From Deinandra increscens subsp. villosa (Eukaryota > Streptophyta > Magnoliopsida > Asterales > Asteraceae), in the NCBI GenBank assembly GCA_039602395.1, contig JBCNJP010000025.1, positions 100,678,124 to 100,742,123 of the forward strand: a stretch of DNA of 64,000 nt, given 5' to 3'. How positions within the stretch are numbered: the stretch's first letter is position 1; every line of letters begins with the position of its first letter. Below the pieces are notes generated by a model. It did no database searches and was not told the origin of the DNA. It saw only the letters and a program-made list of their open reading frames with translations. The translations under genes and the position numbers were made by a program. Shown one piece after another: positions 1 to 10,362 of this stretch.

Positions 1-3000
1 GCATGACTTGCACAAGTTCTGTAAGCCAACCAGCCTCATAAGTCAAATCCCGTTATAAACATTTTGTCAGTCTATACACAAATTAGTTATTTTAGTACTA
101 AAATGTTTATGTAGACAATTCTATCTCTAAACCCATATGCGTCTCACGACCTTAAGAGAGAGAAGATAAATAAATCATATAAAATTAAAATTGGTGTAAT
201 GGTATTAATTCTTTTCTAACAGAAAATATTAATCCCAATAAAGAAATTAACTTTCCCTTACATCCATATGTTGAATCAAGAAGAAATGAAATTTTTTGTT
301 ATTTTCTTAGTAATTTTAAAGCTTAACCTTTTGATTTGGAGAATTGTTACTTTGTTGGTTTTCTGAATGTTTTGAATTTTGTGTTTGATATATTTGGCAC
401 TTTATGACTTTGATTTTAAAGTTTACCTGGTTAATTAATGTTATTTTTGGTTTTAAACAGCAAGTAGATTTTAACTTTAAACAAATTGTCACACTCACCC
501 GTTAAAGAGATTACCTGTTAAGTCGTTTACAACCCGTCAACCCATTTGACTCATTTTGTTGGTTTTGAGAGGAATAATTTTAATTTTGTGCTTGACTTTG
601 ATCTGAAGTGGGGACTATGTGAGTTTGACTGTAGTATTCATGGTCAAGTATAATGTTATTTTTGGTTGGAAACACCAACAAACAAAAATATCCAGCTAAA
701 TCTCACTAAAACAGTAAGATTTGGGAGGGAAGGGCGAGATGAGGAAAAACTGAAGACCAAGTAGATTTTAATTTTAAATGAATTGCCATACTCGCCCATT
801 GAACAGGTTACATGATTTTCTGTGTGTCCAGGTTAAGATTATAAGCTTTAGACAAATAAATATATAAGTCGTGTCCAAGTTCAACAAATGAACAGGTTAC
901 ATGATTTTAAATGTTGACCGCTCCATTATGAAATACTACGCTTTCTTTTTATTAGTGTAAAGCAACCTTCATGGATTGAATGTGCATTTTACTCTCTTGC
1001 AGGCAGATATTAGGATTTTAATTTTCTAGTAAAGAATGTACCTTGACATATTTTCCAGTTCCGCCACATTGACTGCAAATGGTCTGCATTCTAAATGGAC
1101 CATTTTGAGAGGATATCTGTGGAAGGTGCAGAACCACAATTTAGAAATTCAGCCCAAAAATCTATTTTCATATCACAATCACTAGGTTCTAAAATCGTAT
1201 AAATAGTAATACTAACCATGCCTGCTCCTTTACATCGCCTACAGGTTTCAGGCTTTGTTCCATGAGGAACACCAGATCCACCTGCAATCAACCACAATAA
1301 AAACATGATGCTCGAGATGTTTACTTCTCTTGCCAAATAACAAGTAAAATGAGCGGAAATAACGTGTCATAAAATGAGCCTAAAGTTTTTCATACCACAA
1401 GTTTCACAAGGCAACTCAGTATAGAAAACCACATTTTTGGTGCATCCTTGTACAGCTTCCATAAAAGAAAGCTCAACAGAAGCCTGTTGAAATAGATAAA
1501 ATCTTCAGATACATAGTCAAATACATAAACAGCACCAGCAACATATGAGATAGACATAAACCTTAGCATCCTTGCCACCGGAGTTCTGATTTAAGTTAAA
1601 ATTAAATATCTGATCCACAAAGTCAAGAGAGAAAAGTTAGAATTACTTTTCAAAAATAAGTTTGCAGATAGAAGAGGAACTTGCATTCGATAAAAAAAAT
1701 CCCTACTAACACCTTATTATTCTGCAAGCATGTCTATGGCAATGGATAAAGTAGCATGTTTAACAGATATAGGGTATAAAAAGGTCTATACGAATTTGTA
1801 TATATATCTTTGTACTTTTATCTATAATGCAATCTGATGAAGCAAGTAATTCCAATAGGAAATACGAACAAATTTCCTGAAATCTATGTTACCGCACAGA
1901 AAATCAAGTGTAAAAATTGTGAATTATTAAATTTCTTGTGATAAACTGTTTGCAATACCAACCTTTTGTTTGGTTTCAGCAATGTTTCAAAAATCAAACA
2001 GGCGCCACGGCCGCTCCTGCGGTTCGACCAGTTAAACGAGTTGACCGGTTTCCCGGTTGAGTTAAAACCGACTGATTCATTGTAGCCCAACCCCAGTCCC
2101 TTAGTTCGTAACTGGACCGACGACACCAGCGGTTCCCATTTAAACCTGACGGGCCGGGTCTGGTCCAGCTCTCGCAACAGTGGTTTCACATCACTTTATT
2201 TAACTTATTTCCACAAGATTCATGTATAAATTTGAAATCTAAGAAAAATCAGAATCGCAAAGGTACAATTGTAAATAAAACGGATCAAAGTGCATTAACA
2301 GAGTGAGTGTTTCTCTGTTAGAATCCAAGGTGATTAGACTAAATGATCAGGTTCAGGATTTTTTGCAAAAACATTTGGATAAAACTTACATCTGAAAAAT
2401 TCTGGAAAGGATTATTCCATGAATCAGCATCTGGATCAGGTCCCCCATTAACACTTGCTTCATAAGCTGCATGGCCAACCTATAAAACCATTAATCCAGC
2501 AGAGCAGATGTAAATATAATAGCTGTAATCATGAATATAAATTAAAACATAAAAGGTATATTATAAGAAAATGCATATTTGAACCTGATCATAATCTGCT
2601 CGTTTATTCTCATCTTTAAGAACCTGCAAAAAAAAAAAAAGGAACTAATTAAATAGATTTGTTAACTTCACATTCTGTACACTTTCTTATAAAATGAACA
2701 AGGGTATGGTTTCACTAAACATTGAAAAATAAACTATGACCTCATATGCCTTTGAAATTTCTTGAAATCTACTTTCTGCTTCTGGGTCATCTTTGTTTGC
2801 ATCTGGATGCCACTTTTTTGCTAGCTAGAAACACCAATATGAATAAATAATCTCTCAGTAACGAGAAAATTTTAAAAATTAAAATACATACGAAAGAGGA
2901 CAATCTCGTTGCCCATGAATAGTTTGATACTTCAATTCATGAAAAAACCAAATTACAGTGGAAAAAAGGAAAAGAGCTAATAGTTTGGAGAAAGATACAA

Positions 3001-3794
3001 ACCCCATAATATGATTTCTTGATTTCTGATGAAGATGCATTCTTACTCACTCCAAGAGTATCGTAATAATCTTTTGAAGCCATAAATGCTGGTAAAAATA
3101 GGAACATGTGTAGAACAGAAGTATGTAAATGCACAAACAGAAGCTTTTGATTGAATACTCCCTTTCAACACCCCATCTTAATTATATTTTGGGTCATTAG
3201 GTCATATCATTAATCACCTTTTAGTGTCTAAAATCTTCATTATGAACAAGTAAAGGCCACAATATACAGCCACAAATTCTCAACAGAATGAGAGTAATTT
3301 GTAATAACTGTTCAAAGTTCAAATTTTATGAAATGAATCTATTGTAAATTAAAGAAACTACGAATTACCAGTGCCATGAATGGATCTAGTGAAGCCACAA
3401 TCCGCGTTAATTGTTCCGAAACCCGGCCGATATCTTGATCCACCCGCTGCTTTACATCAACAAAAAACAAGAAAAAAAACCTCATTTATCAAGTAAAATT
3501 AGAAAATACCAATGTAAAAAGATCAGATTTATTGTTCTTTGTTCACAGATTTACCATTTCTATAATTAAGAGCATTGATAATCCCATTCTGCTTTGACGA
3601 ACAAAACCCTCTATAACCTCCTCTAAACGGCGATTCATACACCTGTAAATGAACAATTACAACACACAAGTAACGGAATCTTCTTATTGAGTTACAGTAC
3701 ATATAGAAAGAACAAGAAAAGGGCATACTGGATTGCGAGAAAGGGATCGGCGAGCGAGACATAAGACGAGTTTGGTTGCGTTAGAACGACCCAT
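1..3794 (-). CDS. GFA2: Mitochondrial GFA2-like type I DnaJ (Hsp40) co-chaperone, 3' end outside window
   Basis: Type I J-protein that would stimulate mitochondrial Hsp70. I traced twelve exons by frame and GT-AG sites: 3729-3794, 3555-3642, 3369-3446, 3003-3088, 2741-2824, 2585-2623, 2390-2479, 1562-1609, 1396-1483, 1217-1281, 1042-1116 and 1-18 (partial). All junction phases agree. The ATG at 3792-3794 opens a basic, Ser/Arg-rich N-terminus (MGRSNATKLVLCLARRSLSR) that looks like a mitochondrial presequence. The J-domain follows (ASKDYYDTLGVSKNASSSEI), but the HPD motif is present as KWHPDANKDD after an exon junction. Next is a Gly-poor linker, then the cysteine-rich zinc domain with CETCGGSG, CRRCKGAG, CSQCGGTG and the start of a fourth repeat (LCKSC) at the window edge. 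The C-terminal substrate-binding region lies outside. Family assignment is from remembered similarity to Arabidopsis GFA2. A chloroplast DnaJ is the alternative. Confidence 0.82.
19..1041 (-). other. Long intron of the DnaJ gene
   Basis: Intron of about 1 kb between the exon ending GKYVK and the exon starting NLCKSC. The donor reads GTACAT and the acceptor CTTACAG on the minus strand. It is AT-rich, with related direct segments around 430-490 and 765-790 (a text close to caagtagatttta). I see no coding content. Confidence 0.6.
1985..2185. other. GC-rich island inside a DnaJ intron
   Basis: A block of about 200 bp, much richer in G+C than the surrounding intron (1610-2389), with repeated ACCGG/CCGGTT words. 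Composition suggests an insertion. I found no clear terminal repeats or target-site duplication, so its class is unknown. Confidence 0.35.
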
Positions 3795-4358
3795 TCGGGG
3801 GCTGTAAAATATTCAAAATCGGATCGAGTTTGAATTGAGAACTGGAGAGTGTTAAACCCTAGAGAAACCCTGGACGAATTCTAGGGCAAAAACCAGGAGT
3901 GGAGTCGGTCTCTCCAGATTCGTCTTCCTCACGGTACCCACTTTCCTATTTCATTTTTGGAAACGTTGGTTTGTGGCAAAACATGAAAGAAGAAAACCCA
4001 ATGGGCTAATCTTGGATAATTGTTTATGGTTTGGTTTATAAATCGTAAAATCAACTAAGGCTATCCGTAAGGCTAAGTGTAGTGGATGGAGCCCCTTGTG
4101 GGCATTATGCGCCATGTGGCGTCCACGTCAGCATGAGGGGCTCCATGGCAAAAGTGGTGTAGTGGGGCTCCATGTATAACCCCCCTACCAATCATTACCT
4201 AATTATTTATTTAATCATTTTTTATATAATATAATATTAAACATATTAAAAACTAAAATTAAAAAAAAAAACAAGACATAAAAACTAGAAGATTTTTTTA
4301 AAAAAAAAAACAAACTTACAATATTCTTAAAAAAAAAAACATGACAACTAAAAAAAAA

Positions 4359-5912
4359 CTAATCATCGTCTTGAACATCATCATACGCCTCATCCTCGTC
4401 GTCATCCCCATGCTCGTCGTTGTTGGAACCATGGCCGGCGTCTTCATCGTCATCACCATCATCATCATCATCATCATCATCATCGTCATCATCATCAGAG
4501 AAAACACCATCATCATCATCATCATCATTGTTATTTTCACCGACATCCGCATATTCATGACGATTTGACCAAGTATGCTCCACCAAGTCCGCCATTAGGG
4601 CGTTATGTTGTTCTCTAGACCGCATCTCCGCCGAATTTTGAATGCGTTCTTCCATGGATGCTTCGGGCACAACAACTCGGTGTTCGGGATCGTAGTAGGA
4701 ACAGATCGCCATGCCTCTGTCCTCCTTCACCATGTTGTGCATGATGATGATGCTACGCATGCAATCTTTCATTTTATCAAGCGTCCAAAGTCGGCAAGGA
4801 TTTTTAATGAAGTGCCATTTCGTTACCAATGTGCCGAACGTACACTCGATACCCTTTCTTGCCGCTTCTTGAACCTTTTTGAAGCGCTTTCTTTTCTCAT
4901 CAATAGGATCCTTGTAGGTCTTCACCATGAAAGAATATTCTGGGTATATACCATCACCCAATAGATAACCATGTGGATAATAGTTACCGTTTGCATAAAA
5001 AGAAGCTTTGGCACCTTTACCCGATACGTAATCCTCGATGATTTCGGACCCTTGCAAGACATTAATGTCATTGTTCGAACCGGCTACCCCAAAATGTGCG
5101 TGCCAAATCCATTGATCGCACGATGCCACGGCTTGAAGAATAACAGTCGGACCCTTTTGATCTCCTCGTGTGTATTGACCTTTCCATGCCGTAGGACAAT
5201 TATCCCATTGCCAATGCTTGCAGTCGATACTTCCGATCATTCCCGGTAGACCATACTTCTTATCATGTCGGTCATACAGCAATTGTAGATCATTCCACGT
5301 CGGTTTTCTTAAATAACGTGGACCGTACAATATACGCATTCCTAGCACAATTTAAAAATAATATATTTAACAATTTTAAAGAATAATTATATTTAACATT
5401 TAAAATAAAACTACAACAATTTTAAAAAAAAAACAATAACAATTTAAAAAAATACCTTTTGCAAAGTGTTCCAACGTATCTCGTGTCGTCTTTTCCGCCA
5501 TTTTTAAATATTCGTCGTTGATGTCGGTCGTTGTCCCGTACGCCAAGACATGTAATGCGGAGGTAACCTTCTGAATAGCTGTAAATCCAAGCTTCCCGCG
5601 TGCGTCACAACGTTGTTGAAAATACGGAAACTCTCGTTCAAGATCGTTTACAATACGTAAGAACATTCGTTTACTCATCCGGAAACGATTGAAGAACGTC
5701 GCAGCACTTCGGTATGTAGGTCTGGCGGAAAAATAGTCGTTCATCAAGTTCCTATTTGCCGCCTCACGATCGCGTTCAACTTGCGTTCTACGTATAACGG
5801 GACGAGGAATGGGAGGTGGTTCCATTTGCATCACGTACGAAACGATCTCGTCTTCTATCTCATCGTCGAAATCGTAGAAAATAGAAGAAGAACTTGATTG
5901 TGGAGAGCTCAT
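4359..5912 (-). CDS. Harbinger (ALP1/HARBI1-like) DDE transposase, two exons
   Basis: Predicted nuclease that cuts and rejoins the element ends. Exons are 5456-5912 and 4359-5341. The intron has donor GTATTT and acceptor GCTAG, and joins AAA-G to GA-ATG to give FAKGMRILYGPRYLRKP. The product is 479 aa. The N-terminal half has a helix-turn-helix-like FRMSKRMFLRIVNDL region near residue 80. The catalytic core shows the family landmarks SIDCKHW (Asp about 192), GVAGSNNDINVL (Asp about 244) and KGIECTFG (Glu near 310). The last ~65 residues are almost all Asp/Glu, written mostly in GAT codons. No stop or frameshift is visible, so the protein could still be made. The ATG follows directly on a T-rich stretch about 290 bp inside the right TIR. 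Confidence 0.88.
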
Positions 5913-6034
5913 TTTTTTAAAAAAAATGGAAGAATATATATGTAGATGGAGAGTGTTGTGTGTAAAATATTGAAAGAATGTTGTGTGTGTATATATATAT
6001 ATGAATGGTTTAAAAAAAAAAAAAAAAAGGATTG

Positions 6035-6059
6035 AAACTAGCCGTTCAACGGCTAGTTT
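6035..6059. other. Subterminal perfect palindrome of the inner Harbinger element
   Basis: AAACTAGCCGTT, one base, then its exact reverse complement. It lies between the transposase start and the right TIR. The outer element has the same 25-base palindrome at 6616-6640. Confidence 0.75.
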
Positions 6060-6801
6060 TTTGGAAAAACAAATTTGTCCGGCGCCATGTACAAAACGCC
6101 CTTTGCCAATTTTCCTAAGATGGCGCCCCGGGGGGCGGTGGAGGGCGCTATAGGGGCGCTATGGGGCTCCATGGCGCCCCCATGGAGCCCCATTACGGAT
6201 AGCCTAATGGATGGAGCTTTTTATGGGCGTTATGCGACATGTGGCGTCCACGTCAGCATAAGTGGCTCAATGAAAAAAGTGGTATAGTGGTAATGTTTTA
6301 TAACCCTCTACCAATCATTACCTAATTATTTATTTTAATTATTTTTTATATGATTTAATATTAAATATATTAAAAACTAAACAACAAATTTTATTAAAAT
6401 ACAAAACTTACATATTTTTAAAATTCTACAAACTAGAAAACGGAAAAAAAAACTTAATCATCATCTTGAACATCATCATACGCCTCATCCTCGTCGTTGT
6501 TGGAACCATGGTCGTATTCTTCATGGAGAGTGAAAGTTTATATGTTTGGAATGGAATGTAGTGTATATATATATATATAAATATAAATGATTGAAAACAA
6601 AATAAAAATTAAGTCAAACTAGCCGTTTAACGGCTAGTTTTTTTGGAACAAGCAAATTTGAAGGCGCCATGAACACGACGCTCCCCCCCCCCCCCCCGTC
6701 TTTTTCCCTTAACATGACGCCCCCGGGGGCGGTTCTGGGCGCTATAAGGGGCGCTATGTTACCAATTTTGGTACCATAACGCCCCATTACGGATAGCCTA
6801 A

Positions 6802-8175
6802 GAGTATGTTTTGGGATTGCTTTTCTTTATTGACTTAGTAGGGAAGATAAAACGATGACACACTTGCGTTATGATCGATCGTATCACTGAAACTACACTA
6901 TACACCTGTAAGGTTGGATAATTGATGATTGGTGTTATTTTAGTGGACGAGAATGATAATTTGGGGTTGGGGTCGACTACTTTGGACCCTTTCATAGTCA
7001 AATACAAAAGTTTGGAGATTCAAGTTCGTATTCTTTCCTCGTCTTCATTAAAGATTGACTGATTGAGATGGATCCCGCTTAAAGTAGATATCTTTGCGTT
7101 AGGAGCGGGTTTAGATCGTATCCCGTCTAAAGTGAATCTTCAAAAAAGAGGCATGGATCCTTTGTGATTGCTGTGTGATCAATTGCATGATGGCGGGAAT
7201 GATTTGCGGGCACTTAATTTTTGGGTGGTGAAAACCTCCTCTTTGTAAAATTCTTTTGATCAACATATATAATACATGAATTTTTAACCTAGCATATACT
7301 GAAATCAGACTACTCGAATATTAAAATAAATATATTTAACCGAATATAAATGGATGGGATAAATGAGCATAAAGATTTATAGAAACACAAAACACGCTAA
7401 GTGATAATATGAAGGCTAAACCCAATGGTTAAAATAATGGGTTAGGTAAATGCATCATATATAATAAATTAGAGTATTAGACTACTCAAATAATAAAATT
7501 GATAATTTAAACGAATATATAAACGAATGTAAATGAACGAACACATTAAAACGTTCATAAACATAAATGAACGAATGTAATACGTGTTTGTGTTCATTCG
7601 TTTAACTAAATGAATAAAAATAGATTGTTCATATTCATTCGGTTAACTAACTGAACAAAAATGAATTGTTCATGTTCGGTTATAATTAAACAAACGGACA
7701 TAAACGGTTAAGCGAACGTTCGGTTTATTTTCTTTTAGTCCTACCTAGCTAGTTGTTATTGATGTAAGTCGTTTTAAATCTAAAATGACGAGACTAAAGA
7801 TAAAATGAAACATATGTTGGCCCGATAGTTTAATTCACAAAGGTCACCTCATAAGTCGGTGAGTGGGTTGGTCCACCTTTAATAAGTAAAGGGGTTACCC
7901 GGGTCTTTCTTAATGAGTAGAAGGATATTTCGGTTCACTCCTAATGTGTGGAGAGACCAAACCAACTTTACTATAGGGTTGGTTTAGGATGCTTTTGTAT
8001 TAGTCTCTAATTATGAGACTTGGTCTCGAAGTTAGGTTTAGAGTCTATATATAAATACTAGAGATCAACATAGGGTTTCTTGTATCAAGAGAGTATTTCT
8101 AAATAGAGAATTTTGAATGATTTCTTTCTAATAAAACTTAAGAGTTATTTGAATTTTATAATTATATTCTTGATA
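6802..8175. other. Intergenic sequence, repeat-like, no gene seen
   Basis: AT-rich. Between about 7530 and 7730 there are many TGAACGAA/TTCATTCG/CGTTCGG words on both strands, a dispersed-repeat texture. Around 7840-8000 there are short direct repeats (aaggggttaccc, ggttcactcc). No open frame with recognisable protein content. Confidence 0.5.
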
Positions 8176-8184
8176 TAAATATAA

Positions 8185-8545
8185 GGAAAATTGGATTTTA
8201 ATAATACGAATTATCACTCATTGGCCGATAATAATACGAATTATCACCTTGGCACACAATAATACCAATTAACCATTCTGGTCTCTAGAATGATACACCG
8301 TTAGTTTTTCACTAACGGTGTTAATCTCTTGCTGACGTGGAACCTAACGTGGCCTAGTAGTTTGCTGACGTGGCTTGATTTGGAGGGTTCCACGTCAGCA
8401 AGAGACTAACGATGTTAATGAAAAACTAACGGTGTATCATTCTAGAGACCGGAATTGTTAATTGGTATTATTGTGTGCCAAGGTGATAATTCGTATTATT
8501 ATCGGCCAATGAGTGATAATTCGTATTATTAAAATCCAATTTTCC
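8185..8545. mobile_element. Mutator-type MITE with long inverted arms and 9-bp TSD
   Basis: A 361-bp foldback. The left arm starting GGAAAATTGGATTTTAATAA is the near-exact reverse complement of the right arm over about 145 bp, with a short unique centre near 8335-8395. The nine bases TAAATATAA occur directly on both sides (8176-8184 and 8546-8554). A 9-bp duplication and long TIRs are the Mutator-like signature. The same TIR family bounds the element at 43911-45826. Confidence 0.88.
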
Positions 8546-8641
8546 TAAATATAATACGTATGAAGACATGGGAAATATAATAATAATAATAATAATATAA
8601 TATAAAATGAAAATCTTGGGGTGACGCCGAGTAAAAAAAAA

Positions 8642-10362
8642 ATGGGGAACGGAAACCTTCAGTCGGTGACGCCGGTAGACTACCGTCATCGATACCACCA
8701 CGCTGCGGAGATTAACACCACTGCAGATGAAGATGGGGAGGATTGGCATGTGGTATCTAGGAAGAAAAGGGGGGGAGTCAAAGGGATGAAGAAGTGGGTT
8801 TGGCCGGAATCCGTCGTGTCGTATTTCATCAGCAACATTCCCGACGACTGCTCCAAATTCCGACTAAGAAAAGAGTGTGCCCAGTTTGGAAGAGTGGTCG
8901 ACGTGTTTTTATCGAATAAGAAAGGGAAAGGGGGTTATCGTTTCGGGTTTGTGAAGTTTGACGACGTTAGGGATAAATGGATGTTGGAAAGAGTATTGGG
9001 GAAAATTAAACTGGGAAACCTGATTATCTCGGCCAACTTGGAAAAGTATGATAGGAACAAAAAGCCTATCACCCTGAAGAAGGAGGCTCACCAGGAGGGG
9101 AAGGGTTTGGGGGGGTCAAACGTTTGGTCCCGGCTGGCCGGGGGAGGCATCTCGGAGAAGGTGGAGGAGGTCCGTCAGGAGGTTAGAACAGGAGGGCTGT
9201 CTTATGCTGCGATTACGGGTAGAGATGTGGAGAGCAGGAGGGTGGTGATAAATCATACCGGACAATCCAAGACTAAAGAGTGGTTAGGCATTTCTCTGAT
9301 CGGAAAGGCTGCTGAATACATCAAGTTTAATCGCCTTCATGTGATTCTGGCGGAGGAGGGCTTCGAAGACATTCAGATCCGGCATGTGGGTGGGCTGCAG
9401 GTTCTTCTTACTTTTCGGGGCGGAGAAGAAGCGCAGTTTTTTATGAGTTGTATGGAAGCTAGAAAAGATCTCTTCGCTGATTTACAGTTGTGGGAGGGCC
9501 ATTTGTCAAAAAGGGAGCGGTTTGTGTGGATAAAGGTTATTGGCGTCCCTCCTCAATTATGGGAGTCAGAAGTTATTGATCGGATCGGAGAGCAGTTCGG
9601 CGAGGTGGTGGTCACATCGGCGGCGGATGCCTACGATGTCAATCTTGCGTGGAAGAAGATCGGTATCGTGTCGTCTTCGTTTGAACAGATCGAAGGGACA
9701 GTGCTGGTGGAATGGGAAAGAAGCGTTTTTAGGTGTCGAGTGTCGGAGCTCGTAGACGAATGGTCACCGGAGTTCTACAGGGGGCAGCCCGGCATCGCTA
9801 GGGTTCCGGCAAAGTCCTCTGCCCAGTCGAACGTTGAGAAATGGGCAACCAGGAGGATGTTGGGGGAAGTCAAAGAGAGGGTGTGGGACCTGTTCCCCTA
9901 GAAGAGACAAGGGGGGAGTTAGTTAAACCTAGATTGGAAAAGTCCAGTGGGCCACAAGAGGGAAAAGAAGATTTGTTGCAAGTGTTAAAAAACGTGGGTT
10001 TGGCCCCATCGGATACCAGATCTAGCGAGGCCCACTCGCATAACGGGCCTTATCCATCAGCTGTAAAATCAACAAGGGTTGGGCCTATTTTACGTTCTCA
10101 CTCCAAGAAGCCTGATGGTAACTATAATCAACAGGGGTCTCTCGTAAGTAAAAAAAGAAATCAGGGGAAGAAAGGTTCGTCGTCTGCAAATGGTTCCTCG
10201 TCCAGAAGCATGGGACCCCATATGGGTTCAGGTCGCTCGAAGGAGTTGGAGGGCGAGATCCGGGAAACCATCAGTTTAGCAGCGGCGGTGGGGGTTCAGA
10301 TGGCTGGTGAGGATGATAGGGTGGAGGCAGTCATTATGGGTGACAACTACTCGGTGTGTTGA
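8642..10362 (+). pseudogene. LINE ORF1, RRM-type RNA-binding protein, one frameshift
   Basis: First ATG in the open frame is at 8642 (upstream GTG at 8621 is not preferred). The first part (to the stop at 9901) has an RRM-like fold, with SVVSYFISNIPDD as RNP2-like strand and YRFGFVKFDDV as RNP1-like strand. It is followed by a DUF4283-like region (RFVWIKVIGVPPQLW...). The C-terminal part, rich in Lys, Ser and Gly and ending in an ETISLAAAVGVQM segment, continues in another frame, open from 9838 to the TGA at 10360-10362. One indel inside 9838-9901 therefore separates what was a single protein of roughly 570 residues. Role: binds element RNA and escorts it for reverse transcription (family knowledge). 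Confidence 0.75.

Larger units (their letters stand above)
4071..6204 (-). mobile_element. PIF/Harbinger transposon with intact transposase, nested
   Basis: A 2134-bp element with imperfect TIRs: left GGCTAAGTGTAGTGGATGG, right (reverse complement) GGCTATCCGTAATGGGGCTC. It is flanked by TAA at 4068-4070 and 6205-6207, the three-base TWA duplication typical of PIF/Harbinger. It encodes one transposase on the minus strand. I find no second ORF for the Myb/SANT-like accessory protein that autonomous PIF elements usually carry. Both subterminal regions contain GTGGCGTCCACGTCAGCAT-like or GGGGCTCCATGG words. Confidence 0.9.
4059..6798. mobile_element. Outer PIF/Harbinger deletion derivative, interrupted by element 4071-6204
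   Basis: Its left end GGCTATCCGTAA (4059-4070) is the inverted repeat of its right end TTACGGATAGCC (6787-6798), and it is flanked by a TAA target-site duplication (4056-4058 and 6799-6801). A second Harbinger copy splits it 12 bp in. The remaining body (6205-6798) carries a short piece matching the last transposase codons of the inner copy (around 6455-6515) joined to 5'-side sequence, so it is an internally deleted, non-autonomous relative. It contains a run of about 16 C at 6680-6696. Confidence 0.85.

Noticed and set aside
4316..4568. Short ORFs giving poly-Ile or poly-Met proteins on either strand
   Set aside because: They are other frames of the GAT/ATC repeat that encodes the Asp-rich tail of the transposase.
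8555..8620. A target-site duplication for the LINE
   Set aside because: GTATGAAGACATG upstream and GTATTTGAGGATG after the A tract are only loosely alike. Not good enough to claim.
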